This document shows positions 10,980 to 22,220 of a DNA stretch of 64,000 bases, piece after piece. This DNA comes from Sweltsa coloradensis (taxonomy: Eukaryota > Arthropoda > Insecta > Plecoptera > Chloroperlidae). Under the pieces are notes generated by a model. That model ran no database searches. It saw only the letters and a list, made by a program, of their open reading frames with translations, and was not told where the DNA came from. Every line of letters begins with the position of its first letter. Position 1 is the stretch's first letter. The translations under genes and the position numbers were made by a program. Where the stretch lies: positions 62,001 to 126,000 of the forward strand of contig JAMZAV010000780.1 in the NCBI GenBank assembly GCA_024449915.1, read 5' to 3'.

Positions 10980-13160
10980 AGAGTGGAAACACAATGTTAA
11001 ATAGCGGGAACCGCAAAAATTAGTTTAGAAGTTCGGAAGATTAATTCATAGAAAGCAGCACCAACATCTTTAGTGTCGCGATCTATGAATGACTCTTCTA
11101 ACTATCAAGTAACAACTAGCGCAACCTAGTGACTACTGCTGGGACTATCTAGGCTTTTCGTGGCGCCCGTGGGGGGATTTCCGTTTATTTCATGGTTTTG
11201 TTCATGTAATTGAAAGAAATGTTAAAAGTGCGTGAAGAGAGTATCCACTAACACTTTTATTATTTCTTTCAACGACTTCTGGGACTTTGGAGACCTATTG
11301 GGACATTAAATGTTCATCAATATCCGATATTGCAAACACCACCACTAGGCCTAGGTCTAGGCCAAGGCCTGCTTGCTGGAGCCAGTTCTTTTATCAGTAC
11401 ACACGTGTTTTATTCTGAACTAACGAGTATTTACGAATGCACTTGACGCTGCAAGAGTGGTTTTAGAAACTCTCAAACAACTCAAAACTTTGATTTTGGC
11501 ACTAAAAAAACGAGAAACAACACAAATAGCAAAGACTGACAGCAGGCTGGAACTGAACCGAAAAAAAGAAATGCCTATCACCACAGTATAACAATCTCTT
11601 ACAGTAGCGAGACTTGCTAGCAAAACACGCTGATAAACCGACACGCGCGCCCCTAGCCAAGGTACGAGCACTAAAGTGAACTAACGATGACAGTGCCACG
11701 GCAGTGACTTTTTGATCTGAATTGAAAACGATGTCATTTTTTGCACTATTATGACGTGATAATACTGCTACAGCTGTATATGAGCTGGATATAAGTTTCG
11801 TCTGACGTTATTATTTTTTTTACTGATAATAATATGATGACATACACATATTATTATGTATGTCGTTTTCAAAGAAAGCCTACGGCCTAGAGCCTAGCCT
11901 AGGCCCTAGGCTAGGCAGGGTTGAGAAAAACCCGGGTTTTTCTGAAAAAACCCAACCCGGGCGGGTTTTTTCAGGGTTTTTGGGGTTTTTGGCGGGTTTT
12001 TGGGGTTTTTGGAAATTTCAAGTTAAATATGTGTAAAATGTCTATTTTGCACTTTTGCCTTATTATTGGTTAATTTTTCAAAGTATGCCCATACACAAAA
12101 ATATTAGGTAGAAGAAATAAAATAAGTTTTGTTTTAATTAGCAGTGACCTAGTGATGCATTTTTTTAAGAGGTTAAGGCATCTCGGTTAGCGCTTAAATT
12201 TGAATTCGCATAATGAATATAAGATGTTCAGTTTCAATTTCATTGTCATTATCTTGAAATATTTCATTAGTCCTATAGGCCTACTAAGCAATTCCTAGGC
12301 CTATACATTGATTATTATTTAGAATTTGTGTAGTGTACTTACACGTATACTTTGACTTTGTTTCAGTTTCTTGTAATAAATAATTAATATGTATAGTGTA
12401 TAATAATAATAGTGTGTTTTACTCAAAAACCCAAAAAACCCACTTTGTACTGGTTTTTTTCAAGTGGGGTTTTGGTTGAAAAACCCGCCGGGTTTTTTCG
12501 GGCTGGGCAAAATTTCTCAACCCTGAGGCTAGGCCTAGGCACCAAGTATTAGTAATGTAGGTTATAATGGTTGATACATAATATTAAAATTACCATCATT
12601 ACTTGCAGTTGATTTGACTGCAATTTAAATAGCCTAGGCTAGGCCTAGCCCTTGCAAAATATGATTAGCTTCACATTCTTCGGCATTCGTCAATTGTTTG
12701 TTGTTTACATTTTTAGTTCACTCAAAATGACTCGTACTTTGGCCAGGTCGCACTAGTGTAGCGGCAAGAAGCTCTATCTATACATGTTGCTACGTAGGTT
12801 ACCTACACGGAGAGCGGTAGAGATATTATCGCTTTCCTGACTGAGCGCACCGCCGTCCACGATTTGTATGTTGTAAAGCAGAAAAGCACTGACTTTTAGA
12901 TGGCGGATGCTTTTAGTTCACTCAAAATGACTCGTACTTTGGCCAGGTCGCGCTAGTGTATCGGCGGTACGCGCAGCCGACCACGACAGCAAATCACTCT
13001 GCAGGCAGTGCATTGAAGTTTCGCTACTGTAAGAGATTGTTATACTGTGCTATCACTGCCTTCTCGGCGCTCGCGGTAAACATCACCGTTACCATGGTTA
13101 CAGTCTTCGATGGTGCTGCTTTCTGTGAATTAATCTTCCGAACTTCTTGGTAAACACGGT
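10980..13160. repeat. Imperfect fold-back region
   Basis: Segments at 11025-11075 and 11575-11640 recur inverted at about 13105-13160 and 13010-13060 (for example TACAGTAGCGA against TCGCTACTGTA). A direct repeat beginning TTTTAGTTCACTCAAAATGA occurs at about 12713 and 12911. The hAT element 11916-12525 is inserted inside. Probably a decayed long-TIR element; exact ends are unclear. Confidence 0.45.
11916..12525. mobile_element. hAT-type MITE, TIR CAGGGTTGAGAAA
   Basis: Inverted ends CAGGGTTGAGAAA / TTTCTCAACCCTG lie between perfect 8-bp duplications AGGCTAGG (11908-11915, 12526-12533). The subterminal sequence is built from GGGTTTTT and AACCCGGGTT repeats, giving G-run clusters. No coding sequence. 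Confidence 0.85.
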
Positions 13161-13757
13161 AGCTCGATGGTTCCCGCTCGGCTATGCTTGTTACCACCCC
13201 GTGGTAACTAGTACATTAATAAAACAATAAATTTGCCTTGTTACTACTTAATATTAACAACTACTTACGCTAGCTCAGCCGAACTTTCCGCTGGCTACAG
13301 TGCGCCGCGCTAGTTCTAGGATATAATCGATAAGAGCGCACCCGAAATCCTTTCCGTTAAAAACGAGGTTGGGGATACTTGTTGTTACGCGGTTGGCAGT
13401 ATTCGTTAAAAATTTGCGCGCGAAGCGGGGTACCCTATTCTGTAGTTTTACCAAAATTCTTAGCCTGTATGTAATGGCCTTCCTATTGATAAGAGTTTAG
13501 ATAGAAGGTTCACGCGTTGTGTTATTTTTTGGAATCGATGTCATTCCTAGTTTAGACTCCTAGTTCCACTTGTTGCGTGTTCAGTCTGAAAGTTCTCTTG
13601 TGAGTTGTTCTTTGGTGTTACCTAAGCATATTGCATAATGGCAGGAAAACAATACTTTTTTCTCGTTCATAAAAAATCGTGTTTTTCCGTGTGCCCCTAC
13701 AAGTTTGAGCCCAGCCGAAATTTCTAAAAAATTTGGCTGGCGACTATCATTATGGTA

Positions 13758-15355
13758 AATTTTTGGGCACTTCTTTGGTTGGTAGCCCCCAACTTTTCAA
13801 CTCAAGTTGTTTTTCTTCAATAAAAACATCCAAAAACAACTCCAAATAATTTAGGCATTCTATAGAGATTCATATTATTAAAAAATACACTTAGGTCTAC
13901 CAGTAGGGCCTACATGTTTCATTTCATTCTGTTATATTAACAATTGTAAGCTGTAACTAGCGAGGAGTGACTAGATAGGGCTACCGTGCCGAGATGTTGT
14001 AGGCCTACTCACTGTAGGCACACTTACTCACACTGCAATAGAATCAACACTTTTTGCTGTTATAGTAGGCCTAATAAAAAAAACTTCAGAACCTTTAACG
14101 TAGCGATTTCAAATGAAAGTCCTTTTGCGTTGAAAATCCTGTTTAGGCCTATATTATTTAAAGTAGTGACGTTTAACTTTAAGGTTTTGTAGGTGTAGGC
14201 CTACCCTAGTATTTTAAGAAACGAGGAAGGTATAATCTTAATTTGACGGGAATGTTATTTTACATTAAATTTATGATTTTCCTTTTTCTAATTGAATATT
14301 ATTATGTGTTTACTTGGTTTTTGGGCGCGGAAAGTAGTTTCTGGACTTATTTAATCACTTTTAGTTTGATTGAATAACACACGCAATCCCTACCCCTAAG
14401 CCCTACACAACACTCGCACATGTCACTGTCACTTCATGGTACGCTATGTTATGTTGTTTGTTACATTAAATTTATTATCGTTTTTGTAAATGAATATAAT
14501 AATGTATTTATTTGGCGCGGAAAGTACCTTTTGGATTTATTTGATCACTTTTAGTTTGCTTGAATTGCTCACAGATTGTACTCAAACACTCGCACATTTC
14601 ACTAGTCACTTGTCGGTCAGCCATGTTATGTTGAGGCCTACCATCCCTTTTCGCAAAAATACTCCACCTACAAAACCTTTAACGTCGTTATTTAAAAAAA
14701 GGACTTTTATTACAATAGGATTTTCGTTTAAAATAGCGACGTTAAAGGTTTTGAAGTTTTTTTTGTTACTATAACAGTAAAAACGTGATGATTCTATTTT
14801 GGATTTTTTTATTATGTTCTTGTAAGGTTACTCGCAGTGAGTAAACATCTCAGCACGGTAGGAATAGGCCTAGGCCGCGTCGCTCCTCGCTAACCGGAGT
14901 CAACTTCACACAGTGTGGGCGGGGCGTGGCCCTGGTCTGTTGTGAGTTGTTACGTAGGCTTGTAAATATTCTTTGAAATTTGTTTCCGCGCATTTAGTTT
15001 GTGTTTCCTATAAAATATTGATGTTTTGGGGGAAAAAAAAAAATGATAAAAAATAGCAATTCCGTCAAACTAGTAGAGTTCCAACGAGGAATGATGCAGG
15101 TTGGTACGATGTAGAATGAAGGAGGCGTGAACTGAAAATGGCTTACGGGCACTGTGCGTGTCTTTGTGATTAATCTGTGCAATTAACCTATATTATATTT
15201 GTATATTTTTGGATTAGTTCGTGTTAATAAATCGTTTATAATGAGTTCTTCTTGATTTATTTCTCATTTGAAGTTGTTTTTGGTTGTTTTTATTGAAGAA
15301 AACCAGTTGAAAAGTTAGGGGCTACCAACCAAAGAAGTAGGCTACCAATTTTTGG
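13758..15355. repeat. Long inverted-repeat (fold-back) element
   Basis: Arms of about 90 bp at 13758-13845 and 15270-15355 are inverted copies (GGTTGGTAGCCCC against GGGGCTACCAACC). A second inner pair matches at about 14000-14110 and 14690-14870 (CCTTTAACGT against ACGTTAAAGG). No intact ORF. Confidence 0.6.
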
Positions 15356-15378
15356 AGGCCTGGGCCTACTGCCGGTCA

Positions 15379-15660
15379 GAGCAGATGAGGGTTCAAAAGC
15401 TAGTGTAACGGCTTTGTTCTCCTCGACGTCTGCTCGGCAGTCCGGGCCAGTGTAGGAACCCATTTGACTGTCAAGGTTACACCGTCCTTTCGGATGGGAC
15501 GTAAAGCCGTTGGTCCCCTTGTGCTCTTCGAAAGGTGTAGGTTACGTGCTGGTACCGGGTTTCCCCTTCTCCCTTCTAGTCATCCTTCATCCTCATCTAG
15601 AATAGCCAAGTACTAGTGCATTAATATGAGACGTTTTAAGCAATAAACTTTGTTCATCAA
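15379..15660 (+). repeat. SINE-like sequence
   Basis: It contains TTTCGGATGGGACGTAAAGC and GGTCCC, close to a block shared by several marine-invertebrate SINEs, and a B-box-like GGTTCAAAAGC near 15410. The head is incomplete and no clear A box was found. It ends near AAGCAATAAACTTTG. Confidence 0.45.
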
Positions 15661-16509
15661 CCCTTTTGTATTTTCCTCTTGGTCGCTGTGGTAGGCCTAC
15701 TAATTTCTATGCCTAGCCTAGGCCCTACAAGTAAACTGGTTCTCTTTGAACAAAGTATACCTAATAACCAGTCACTTGTTTTAAGTTTGTTACAACTTAT
15801 TTAAATGCACTATGGCAATTCCACGGTAACTCGCATATCGATTTGATGACCAAAACATCTTTAAATCTAGTAAAACTTGCACAAAAATAATCTTTTGAAG
15901 CAAATCAAGTAATAGATAGTGTAGCTGGTAACAAGTACTTAATTTAGGAACAAACTTTTCTCAAATTATCTCATAACTTAATTTAATTTAAATATTGAAG
16001 CTTGGTAACTTGCATATCATTAAAAGGGAACTACATATTTTGTCAAGTTACTTCAGAATTTATTTCTCCTCCATGCATTGCTGTAAAATTATGAAATTAA
16101 TTGGGATCATGTCTTATATAGGGATGAATATCAGGTAAATTTTTTAGGATAATAAAACTAAAAATGGCTTCCAGAAAAATTATTTTAATGGTAACTCGCA
16201 TATCATTAATCGGTAACTCGTATATCACGTCAACTTTAAATCATGGAAGGTAAGTCCTGCTTTGTAAATAGACAGGTGCAAATAGCCTAAACTTGAATAA
16301 TGTTTGCTTATATTTATTTTAATCAAATAGGCATACCAACTTTAAAAAATTTGAAGATTTAAAAAAGTATTTATTACTGTTACCGATAGACATTTTAATA
16401 ATGTTACATTTTATGTCCAAATGAAAAGAAGCAAGTTGAAAACACATCTCTCATGTCCAAACAACCCCTGTTCTCATTGTTTGAACTAATTAATTCACTA
16501 TTTGCACAG

Positions 16510-17460
16510 CAACCCTCGACAAATCCACGCGAAGTACTCTCGCGAGGCGTAATATCCACTCGCAACAAGGTGGCGCGGGCAAACCGGGGTCTGGGGCGAA
16601 GCCCCAGCCGCCGGAGGCAAATCCGCCGAAGGCGGAAATTTTTTTGGGTCCTGTGTTATATTTGGTGGCCTAAAACGCGATTTGAGGCGACATCTAACCT
16701 TAAAAAAACTATTAAAAGAAAGCAAACACTGCATTATTAACTCCTTACGTCACGTAATAGGAGTTCGATCCTCAGTCAATGTGAAGTAGGCCTAGGCCTA
16801 GGACCGCGGCACAATGCGAGTTCAAAGAAGGCCTAGGCCTACCACCTGCTGGATTTACGTCTATGTTTTCATGAAGATGGGCAAGGTCACTGATTTTATA
16901 ATTATAATAAACACTACTTTCGTTTATTATGATTCATAAAACTAAATCCAAGATCGCGGAAGGCCTAGACCCCATTGTGATTTCAACCTAGCAGCTGACG
17001 TTTGCAAGTCTGCGAGATGCTCGGCAAGTTTCACGATTTCATTATTACACTTATTATCAGGAGGATGTTGCACGGGATTTAGGGCTGTCGGTGGATTCTC
17101 ATATTTCTCTCCAATAACGTCAGATGAAGTTAAAAACATTTCGTCGTTCGCGTCGATTTTACGCCTAGTTTAGGCGTCTCGTTCGTCTCTTCAGGTCTCT
17201 TTGTTACGTGCGTTGTTGGGTAGCCTGGAACTTGACCTTGACTTTTTGATACTTCGTTTTTGGCGAGTGGTTGGTAACAGGCCATGCTGCGCATCAGGCT
17301 ATGCGCGGTAGTTGTATTGCAGGCGCGGCGATTCAAATGCTAGATCGTAATAAAAGCGCGGTCGCACGATAAGTTATCTGCGAGTGTCAATTTGCCAACT
17401 CGCAAGCACCAAATTTTCACTCGCAAATTGCGAGCTTGCGAGTGGGATTGTCGAGGGTTG
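16510..17460. mobile_element. MULE-like MITE, 9-bp target duplication
   Basis: The TIRs CAACCCTCGACAAATCCAC (left) and CAACCCTCGACAATCCCAC (right, complemented) lie between identical 9-bp repeats TTTGCACAG (16501-16509, 17461-17469). A 9-bp duplication is typical of Mutator-like elements. Inside is a GC-rich patch, GCCGCCGGAGGC / GCCGAAGGCGG, near 16605-16640. The ORFs at 16453-16740 are not supported as genes. Confidence 0.75.
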
Positions 17461-17628
17461 TTTGCACAGGCCTATTCGTAATTTGTCCTTTTATGAAAAT
17501 AAACACTCTTGATTAAATCCTAACTTAGTGTAGGCCTACACGAGAAAAAACATTGTATTAACAGAAATGAACATGTGTAGGCCTAGTCTTAGGTTCTTAC
17601 TAGGTATACATAGAAGACGGCGACTTTC

Positions 17629-19680
17629 TTAACGAAAGGCAAAATGTCCTCGAGAGTTGTTGATGTCAGGTGGATTTATCCGACGAATTAGGTTTTCTTT
17701 GGAATAGTATACTTCATCCAATTCTGCACTGGCCACTTCCAATAGTTTTTTCCCACTGGCACCATTACATTGATTTTGCAGTCGTCACCATCGACATGTG
17801 TCACAAGTCACAACCCCCACAAAATTTCCTTCCGTCGTAGTTGACTTCATACCAGTCACCGATCTTAACAGAATCTTCAATGGCCACAACTTCGAGCAGC
17901 ACGTCACTCCCTGTTTTGGCCAGCTTAGTCAGCTGTGCCACAACTGGAGATGCATCCTTTGTGTGCATGAAATGGCATTTCTTTATTCCGGGAATTGACT
18001 CGGCCTCAAGAAAAACCTGTGCAGTATTTAGGCCCTTATTTCGCGCAATAATCTCAGCCTTGGTGACCTCAAATACTTCTACGTTACTAGTACTCTCATT
18101 TGCTGCCCCCACAAACTGAGAAGCGTTTGATACAATACTTTTCCGGCTTTTAACGGAGCTCCACACTTTGCGCTTAGCTGCACCCCCAATTCCATCAACT
18201 GGGCCTTTGCCGTGAGACATGGCAAAAAAGTTCCACGTGATGGTCTTGGAGTGCTTTGCTTCAAGGTGAGGCAATATCGCAGCTATGAACCTGTTCTTGA
18301 ACTGGGAACTAGGACCATCCGACCAAATACTGACATGTTCAACACTATCTGGAATATCTTCCAAGATTCGGTCTAGGTAAGAAACCACAGCTTCTTTTGA
18401 ATGCGATAAGTAGTCTGAAGCATAGACAATTGGATGTAGCTTACCCAAATGCCACAGAGCAGCGGTGAACAAACTCACCTGGCTCTGGTTCCAGTGAGCC
18501 GACTGAACTTCATCCTGTGCAACGCAGGTAAAATTTTCCAAAAAATCTGTTTGCAGCAGTGCTTTTTTCATATCAGCATTAACCGAACCCGCCAGCTCAC
18601 GCTCCAATTGGTATGATTTGGCTTGCTCCCTTTTGACAAGGCAATGCTAAAAAAACTGCGGAGAAATGCTGTTGATGTAGGCTACAAGATCGTTGCCAGT
18701 TCCTTCTTCTTGCACTTTGTGAAGCCTGCCTTCAACTTCCTTCCATACTAACCACTTAACTTCAGCTGGCAAGTCTTCGTTCAGTTCTTCAAGCTTGGTT
18801 GCGAACTTGGTCTTGCATTTCAAACACTCGGAGAGCCAGCATTCATGAGATGGGGGCTTGCACAGCCAAAGTTCAGGGAAGTCATGGCTGTATAACGGAA
18901 ACTCTGGTATATACTGGTGTATGGGGGCAACAGATGCAATGAAGTTTTCGTGGTATATACACAGACAAACGTTGTGTGGGAGTTTGCTACTTAGCAACAC
19001 ATGCTGCGGCCGAAGCTCCGCAAATTTACTTGTGCCAACTTCTGGGCCATTTTCTTTGACAAACAATGCATGTGTTTCTTTAATAGATCCAAGAAGGTGC
19101 CCTCGTCTGCATCTTAATTTTCACCCCGTCGACGTCTTTCACAGTCTTCACATCTTTTCGCCCAGGTGCTTGCCTGCTGACATCATCTCGCTCGTAAAAG
19201 TTGGTAACACTCATTTTTATTTCTTTGCTAATAGCTGATGAACGGGGTGTAAATGTCTTCGTCTTTAACAGGTGGCGATCCTGCTTCAATATAGAGCTCT
19301 CGAATTACAAACAATTGTTTCTTGACCGTTCGTGGTAGGTTCCGTTTCATCTTGGCCTTGGCCTTGCCGAGCGCACTAACGCTTTTGAAAGCCGGAGATA
19401 CTGTTTGATTATCTAGGCTTAAAGGTGTAGGTCTAGATGCAGAAGCATTCTCTATTTTCTTTTTGGCCCTACTCTTAGCATTTAATATCTTGGCCTTCAT
19501 ATTCTTAGTTCTCTTATACGTAAGTTGAGTCGCTGCAGGAAATGTTTTCAGCAAAGCAGCTTTCTTTGAAAGACTTTTTTTTGAAGCAAGGTTTTGCTTC
19601 AATTTGTATTCTTCTATTTTCCCATCCTTTTTCATCCTCTCCCTATACCTCTTCATTTTTTCTGCTGCAGTTGGAGCCAT
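17629..19680 (-). pseudogene. Broken transposase-like gene of an unnamed family
   Basis: Read on the minus strand, the N-terminus (19680 to about 19231) is a lysine/arginine-rich coiled region beginning MAPTAAEKMKRYRERMKKDG. Next comes a segment with SVTNFYERDDVSRQAPGRKD (about 19215-19100). Then SKFAELRPQHVLL and a Cys/His-containing part (19066-18647), followed by a likely RNase H-like core with LLQTDFLENF, DEVQSAHWNQ, WSDGPSSQFKN and SHGKGPVDGIGG. The C-terminal domain (KIGDWYEVNYDG, MVPVGKNYWKWP, SKENLIRRINPP, SRGHFAF) ends at stop 17629-17631. The frame is broken near 19235 and 19098, by a TAG at about 18647 where family memory suggests Glu, and near 17815. I recall similar uncharacterised proteins in cnidarian and other marine invertebrate gene sets, but cannot name the family. 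The catalytic assignment is inference. It lies in RPS8 intron 1, opposite in strand. Confidence 0.65.
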
Positions 19681-19686
19681 CAGTAA

Positions 19687-19963
19687 GGCCGCGTTCCCAT
19701 AACTTTGTTTTAGTCTTAAGAAATTGTTATTGGTTGTTATGGTTACAAGAAATCCGATATCCTGATTGGTTAGTAATGTTTTAGTGGCCTGTCATAATGA
19801 AGATACTCTTTTTCATTGGTCATCGTATAAATAACAAAACGTCTGATTGGTCCGTCATAAGAATTATGGTTTTGTTATAACAATTTCTTAGGACAAAAAC
19901 GTAAACAATTTAACACGTATTTCTTATCCCCTTATAACTAAACCAATTTGTGGGAACGCGGCC
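19687..19963. mobile_element. Harbinger-like MITE, TAA target duplication
   Basis: Inverted ends GGCCGCGTTCCCA / TGGGAACGCGGCC are flanked by TAA on both sides (19684-19686, 19964-19966). A 3-bp TWA duplication is the PIF/Harbinger signature. It lies 6 bp from the first ATG of the transposase-like pseudogene and so occupies that gene's 5' region. Confidence 0.8.
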
Positions 19964-20043
19964 TAAAGCAATCAACCTAGAAAGATCACAAAATGTGAGG
20001 TTATGTTCAGTTGCCAAGGCAATGGTAGCTCGCATATCACTAA

Positions 20044-20206
20044 TGGCGTTTTCCATTGGCCGCACTCAGGTCGCACTAGTGTGCCCTAGTGCGCACTGGA
20101 TTGCCACTTGTCTTTTCATTTGTTCAGTTTTGTTATGTTATTCAAGTGGAGGTTGACAACAATGACATCTCTGCACTCGCCGAGTGCATGCCAATGGAAA
20201 ACGCCA
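20044..20206. mobile_element. Small Harbinger-like MITE, TAA target duplication
   Basis: Inverted ends TGGCGTTTTCCATTGG / CCAATGGAAAACGCCA sit between TAA triplets (20041-20043, 20207-20209). 163 bp, non-coding, inserted between two GGTAACTCGCATATC copies. Confidence 0.8.
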
Positions 20207-20734
20207 TAATTTAAATATTCAATCAAAGACAAAGAGCTTAACCAAAAGTAATCAAACTTTACATATTTGCTTCTTATAGTATTATCTTGATGTTTAAGCA
20301 TATTTCATTACATTTGATGTATAAAACATCAGTGAATACTAATATCTTTATGTTTTGGTAACTCGCATATCATGAAAAATGAAACATTACCTATTATTTA
20401 TTGAATCCTTCTTTCAAAAGGAAATCATGGCATATGAATGATTTTTAATGATGTAGAAGGACCTTTGTGCAAGATTCTTCTTTGTAATCACTAATAATCA
20501 AAGAAAATATGTATTAACTTACCTTTGAATATAAGAATAAATTTCACCAATTTTCTTTGAAACAAAATGGAGATCTTCAAACAGCTGTCAACTGAAGAAG
20601 GGTGAAGCTACCACTGTTCTGATTACATATTTATAACAACATAGATATCTTAACACCTATAGTAGGCTAGATACGCAGTCTCCAATACCTCCGCACAGGC
20701 GCGAGTGTACCAAATTGAAGCGTCAATCCCACCC

Positions 20735-21065
20735 ATTCAAGATGGCGGTTTGGCGTTTTAATTTATGCTTTTTTAATGCAATAATGTACTTTACTGGATT
20801 GTTTGATGTTGGTTTTTAGCTTGTGCAGCATGGTATTAAACAAACTGAACAATGCAAAGTTATTGCAACGTGAAGTTAGTATCATTTGGTGTAAAAGTCT
20901 GAATATGCTCACCTGCCAAACTGGCGGCCATCTAAAAATATATTTTCGATTAATCGCTCCCATCTAATTAACATGCAAACTCACCCATTCAAGATGGCTT
21001 CCAATTGTCCCGGAAGTGGACCGCTGACTGCTAGTCTAGCCAATTATATGGGATATCTATGTATA
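20735..21065 (+). promoter_or_regulatory. Copies of the RPS8 promoter module in intron 1
   Basis: CACCCATTCAAGATGGC occurs near 20731-20747 and again at 20983-20999. The second copy is followed by CCGGAAGTGGAC and CTAGTCTAGCC, paralleling the YY1-like/ETS-like block at 9592-9670. It lies about 270 bp upstream of exon 2. It may be an alternative promoter or only a duplicated fragment; exon 2 has no in-frame ATG near its start. Confidence 0.4.
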
Positions 21066-21330
21066 ACAATCAATTCAAGGTAAAAACTGTTGAAAAAAAA
21101 AAATCACCCAAAAATTTTTTTTGTTTTTTTTTTAAATGTGATCTTTTGACATCTATTGTTGATAGTTAATACTTTAGCCTTTACCTTTCATATATCTTGC
21201 AACTGTAAATAGGATTAGGTCTTATTGGTGTTAGGAGAAGTTGAACCATGACTTTCAGGTGGTATCTAAAAATAGGAATCCCGGTAAGCCTATAAAATTA
21301 ATTTGTGCTAATTCTTCATGTAACTTTCAG

Positions 21331-21437
21331 GTATATCCCGAGACCACTGGCACAAGCGCCGTGCCACTGGTGGCAAAAGGAAACCTCTGCGGAAGAAGAG
21401 GAAATTCGAGTTAGGTCGTCCAGCTGCCAATACAAAG
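21331..21437 (+). CDS. RPS8: RPS8 coding exon 2, eS8 residues 2-37
   Basis: Ribosomal protein eS8 is a basic protein of the 40S subunit. This exon, between ...TTTCAG and GTAAGA, completes Gly2 and encodes [20 protein letters not shown] followed by [15 protein letters not shown]. This is the near-invariant N-terminal part of eS8, with its rRNA-contacting Lys/Arg stretch. Phase is 1 in, 0 out. Identity is certain from length and sequence. Confidence 0.97.
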
Positions 21438-21557
21438 GTAAGATAGAATAGGGTGACCGGACATCCCGGTTTTCATGTACCTGTCCTTGTATCCCGATAT
21501 GTAGGGCTATGAGACTATTTTTTAGCAAGGTGACTTTGACGACTATTTTTGGCAATA

Positions 21558-21664
21558 CCGTATTTACATGCATATAAGCTGCACTTTTTTTCAAATTAGA
21601 CCACCTCCAAAACCGCCTGGGCTCATTGTGAAAGAAATCATCAATTTTATGTCAATATATACGG
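21558..21664. mobile_element. Short TA-flanked MITE, TIR CCGTATTTAC
   Basis: The sequence opens TACCGTATTTACATGCATAT and closes ATATATACGGTA; TA flanks both ends. It resembles in its ends the larger TA-flanked elements at 57658-58367 and 59117-60009. Confidence 0.5.
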
Positions 21665-21784
21665 TAGGCCTATGTATATTTGTAGGCTACAGTGAGCTCT
21701 TAGAAACTTTGCTACGTGGGCTCCGGCCATACTCTAGCTAGGCCATACCACAGCATTGTCCGCGCATCATCAAATATCACATAA

Positions 21785-22028
21785 AAATAAATGGTAAAAG
21801 TACGATATTCATAGAAAACATTTCCTCAATTGTACCGGTACCCAAAAACTAGCAGACTATCCAAGTTCAGAGATCTCCAATTTTCATCAAGATCGCAAAT
21901 GCCGTTTGCCCGTTACAGAGAGTACTTATCACATCAAAAATAAATAAGTTATTTACAATGAAAAACAAACATTGAGCTATTTTTTCTCGGGGCAAGTTGA
22001 AATTGAAATCTTTGCTTTGCTCATCCAA
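21785..22028 (-). mobile_element. HINE type B fragment
   Basis: It carries GTAAAAGTACGATATTCAT, ATGCCGTTTGCCCG and ends CTTTGCTCATCCAA. The other terminus is missing. It directly abuts the snoRNA array. Confidence 0.6.
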
Positions 22029-22106
22029 TAGTCCCAGCCTACTAGAGTCGATTTCTGCAGAGATGTAGGCTAGAGTAGATTAGCATAGGGTCTACAACAA
22101 TATGAT

Positions 22107-22192
22107 TTGGTGTGTGATGACGTTTGCTATGAAAATAGCATTGCCTGATCATCTGTGAAGGTTATTTTTCACCTCTAACGTACTGACACCAA
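22107..22192 (+). ncRNA. Box C/D snoRNA, array copy 1
   Basis: C box GTGATGA (22114-22120), D box CTGA (22183-22186), terminal stem TTGGTG/CACCAA. The guide next to the D box, TTTCACCTCTAACG, is identical to the other copies and complementary to the conserved 18S segment CGTTAGAGGTGAAA. D' box is CCTGA. This copy differs from copies 2-6 in its C box first base and in CGTTTGC. Confidence 0.8.
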
Positions 22193-22220
22193 CCAAAATA
22201 TAGCCTTAGTAGGCCTAGTG

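Larger units (their letters stand above)
15825..20371. repeat. Six copies of GGTAACTCGCATATC around a transposase-like gene
   Basis: The 15-mer or one-mismatch variants occur at 15825-15839, 16004-16018, 16190-16204, 16212-16226, 20024-20038 and 20357-20371, all in the same orientation. Four lie on one side and two on the other side of the pseudogene 17629-19680. They may be subterminal binding repeats of the element that carried that gene. No clean TIR pair or target duplication was found. Confidence 0.5.

Noticed and set aside
15080..15145. Box C/D snoRNA candidate near ATGATGC
   Set aside because: No flanking complementarity, and it is inside a fold-back repeat.
16453..16740. ORFs 16453-16740 (+) and 16498-16734 (-)
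   Set aside because: They cross the terminus and GC-rich patch of a MITE and are antiparallel to each other.
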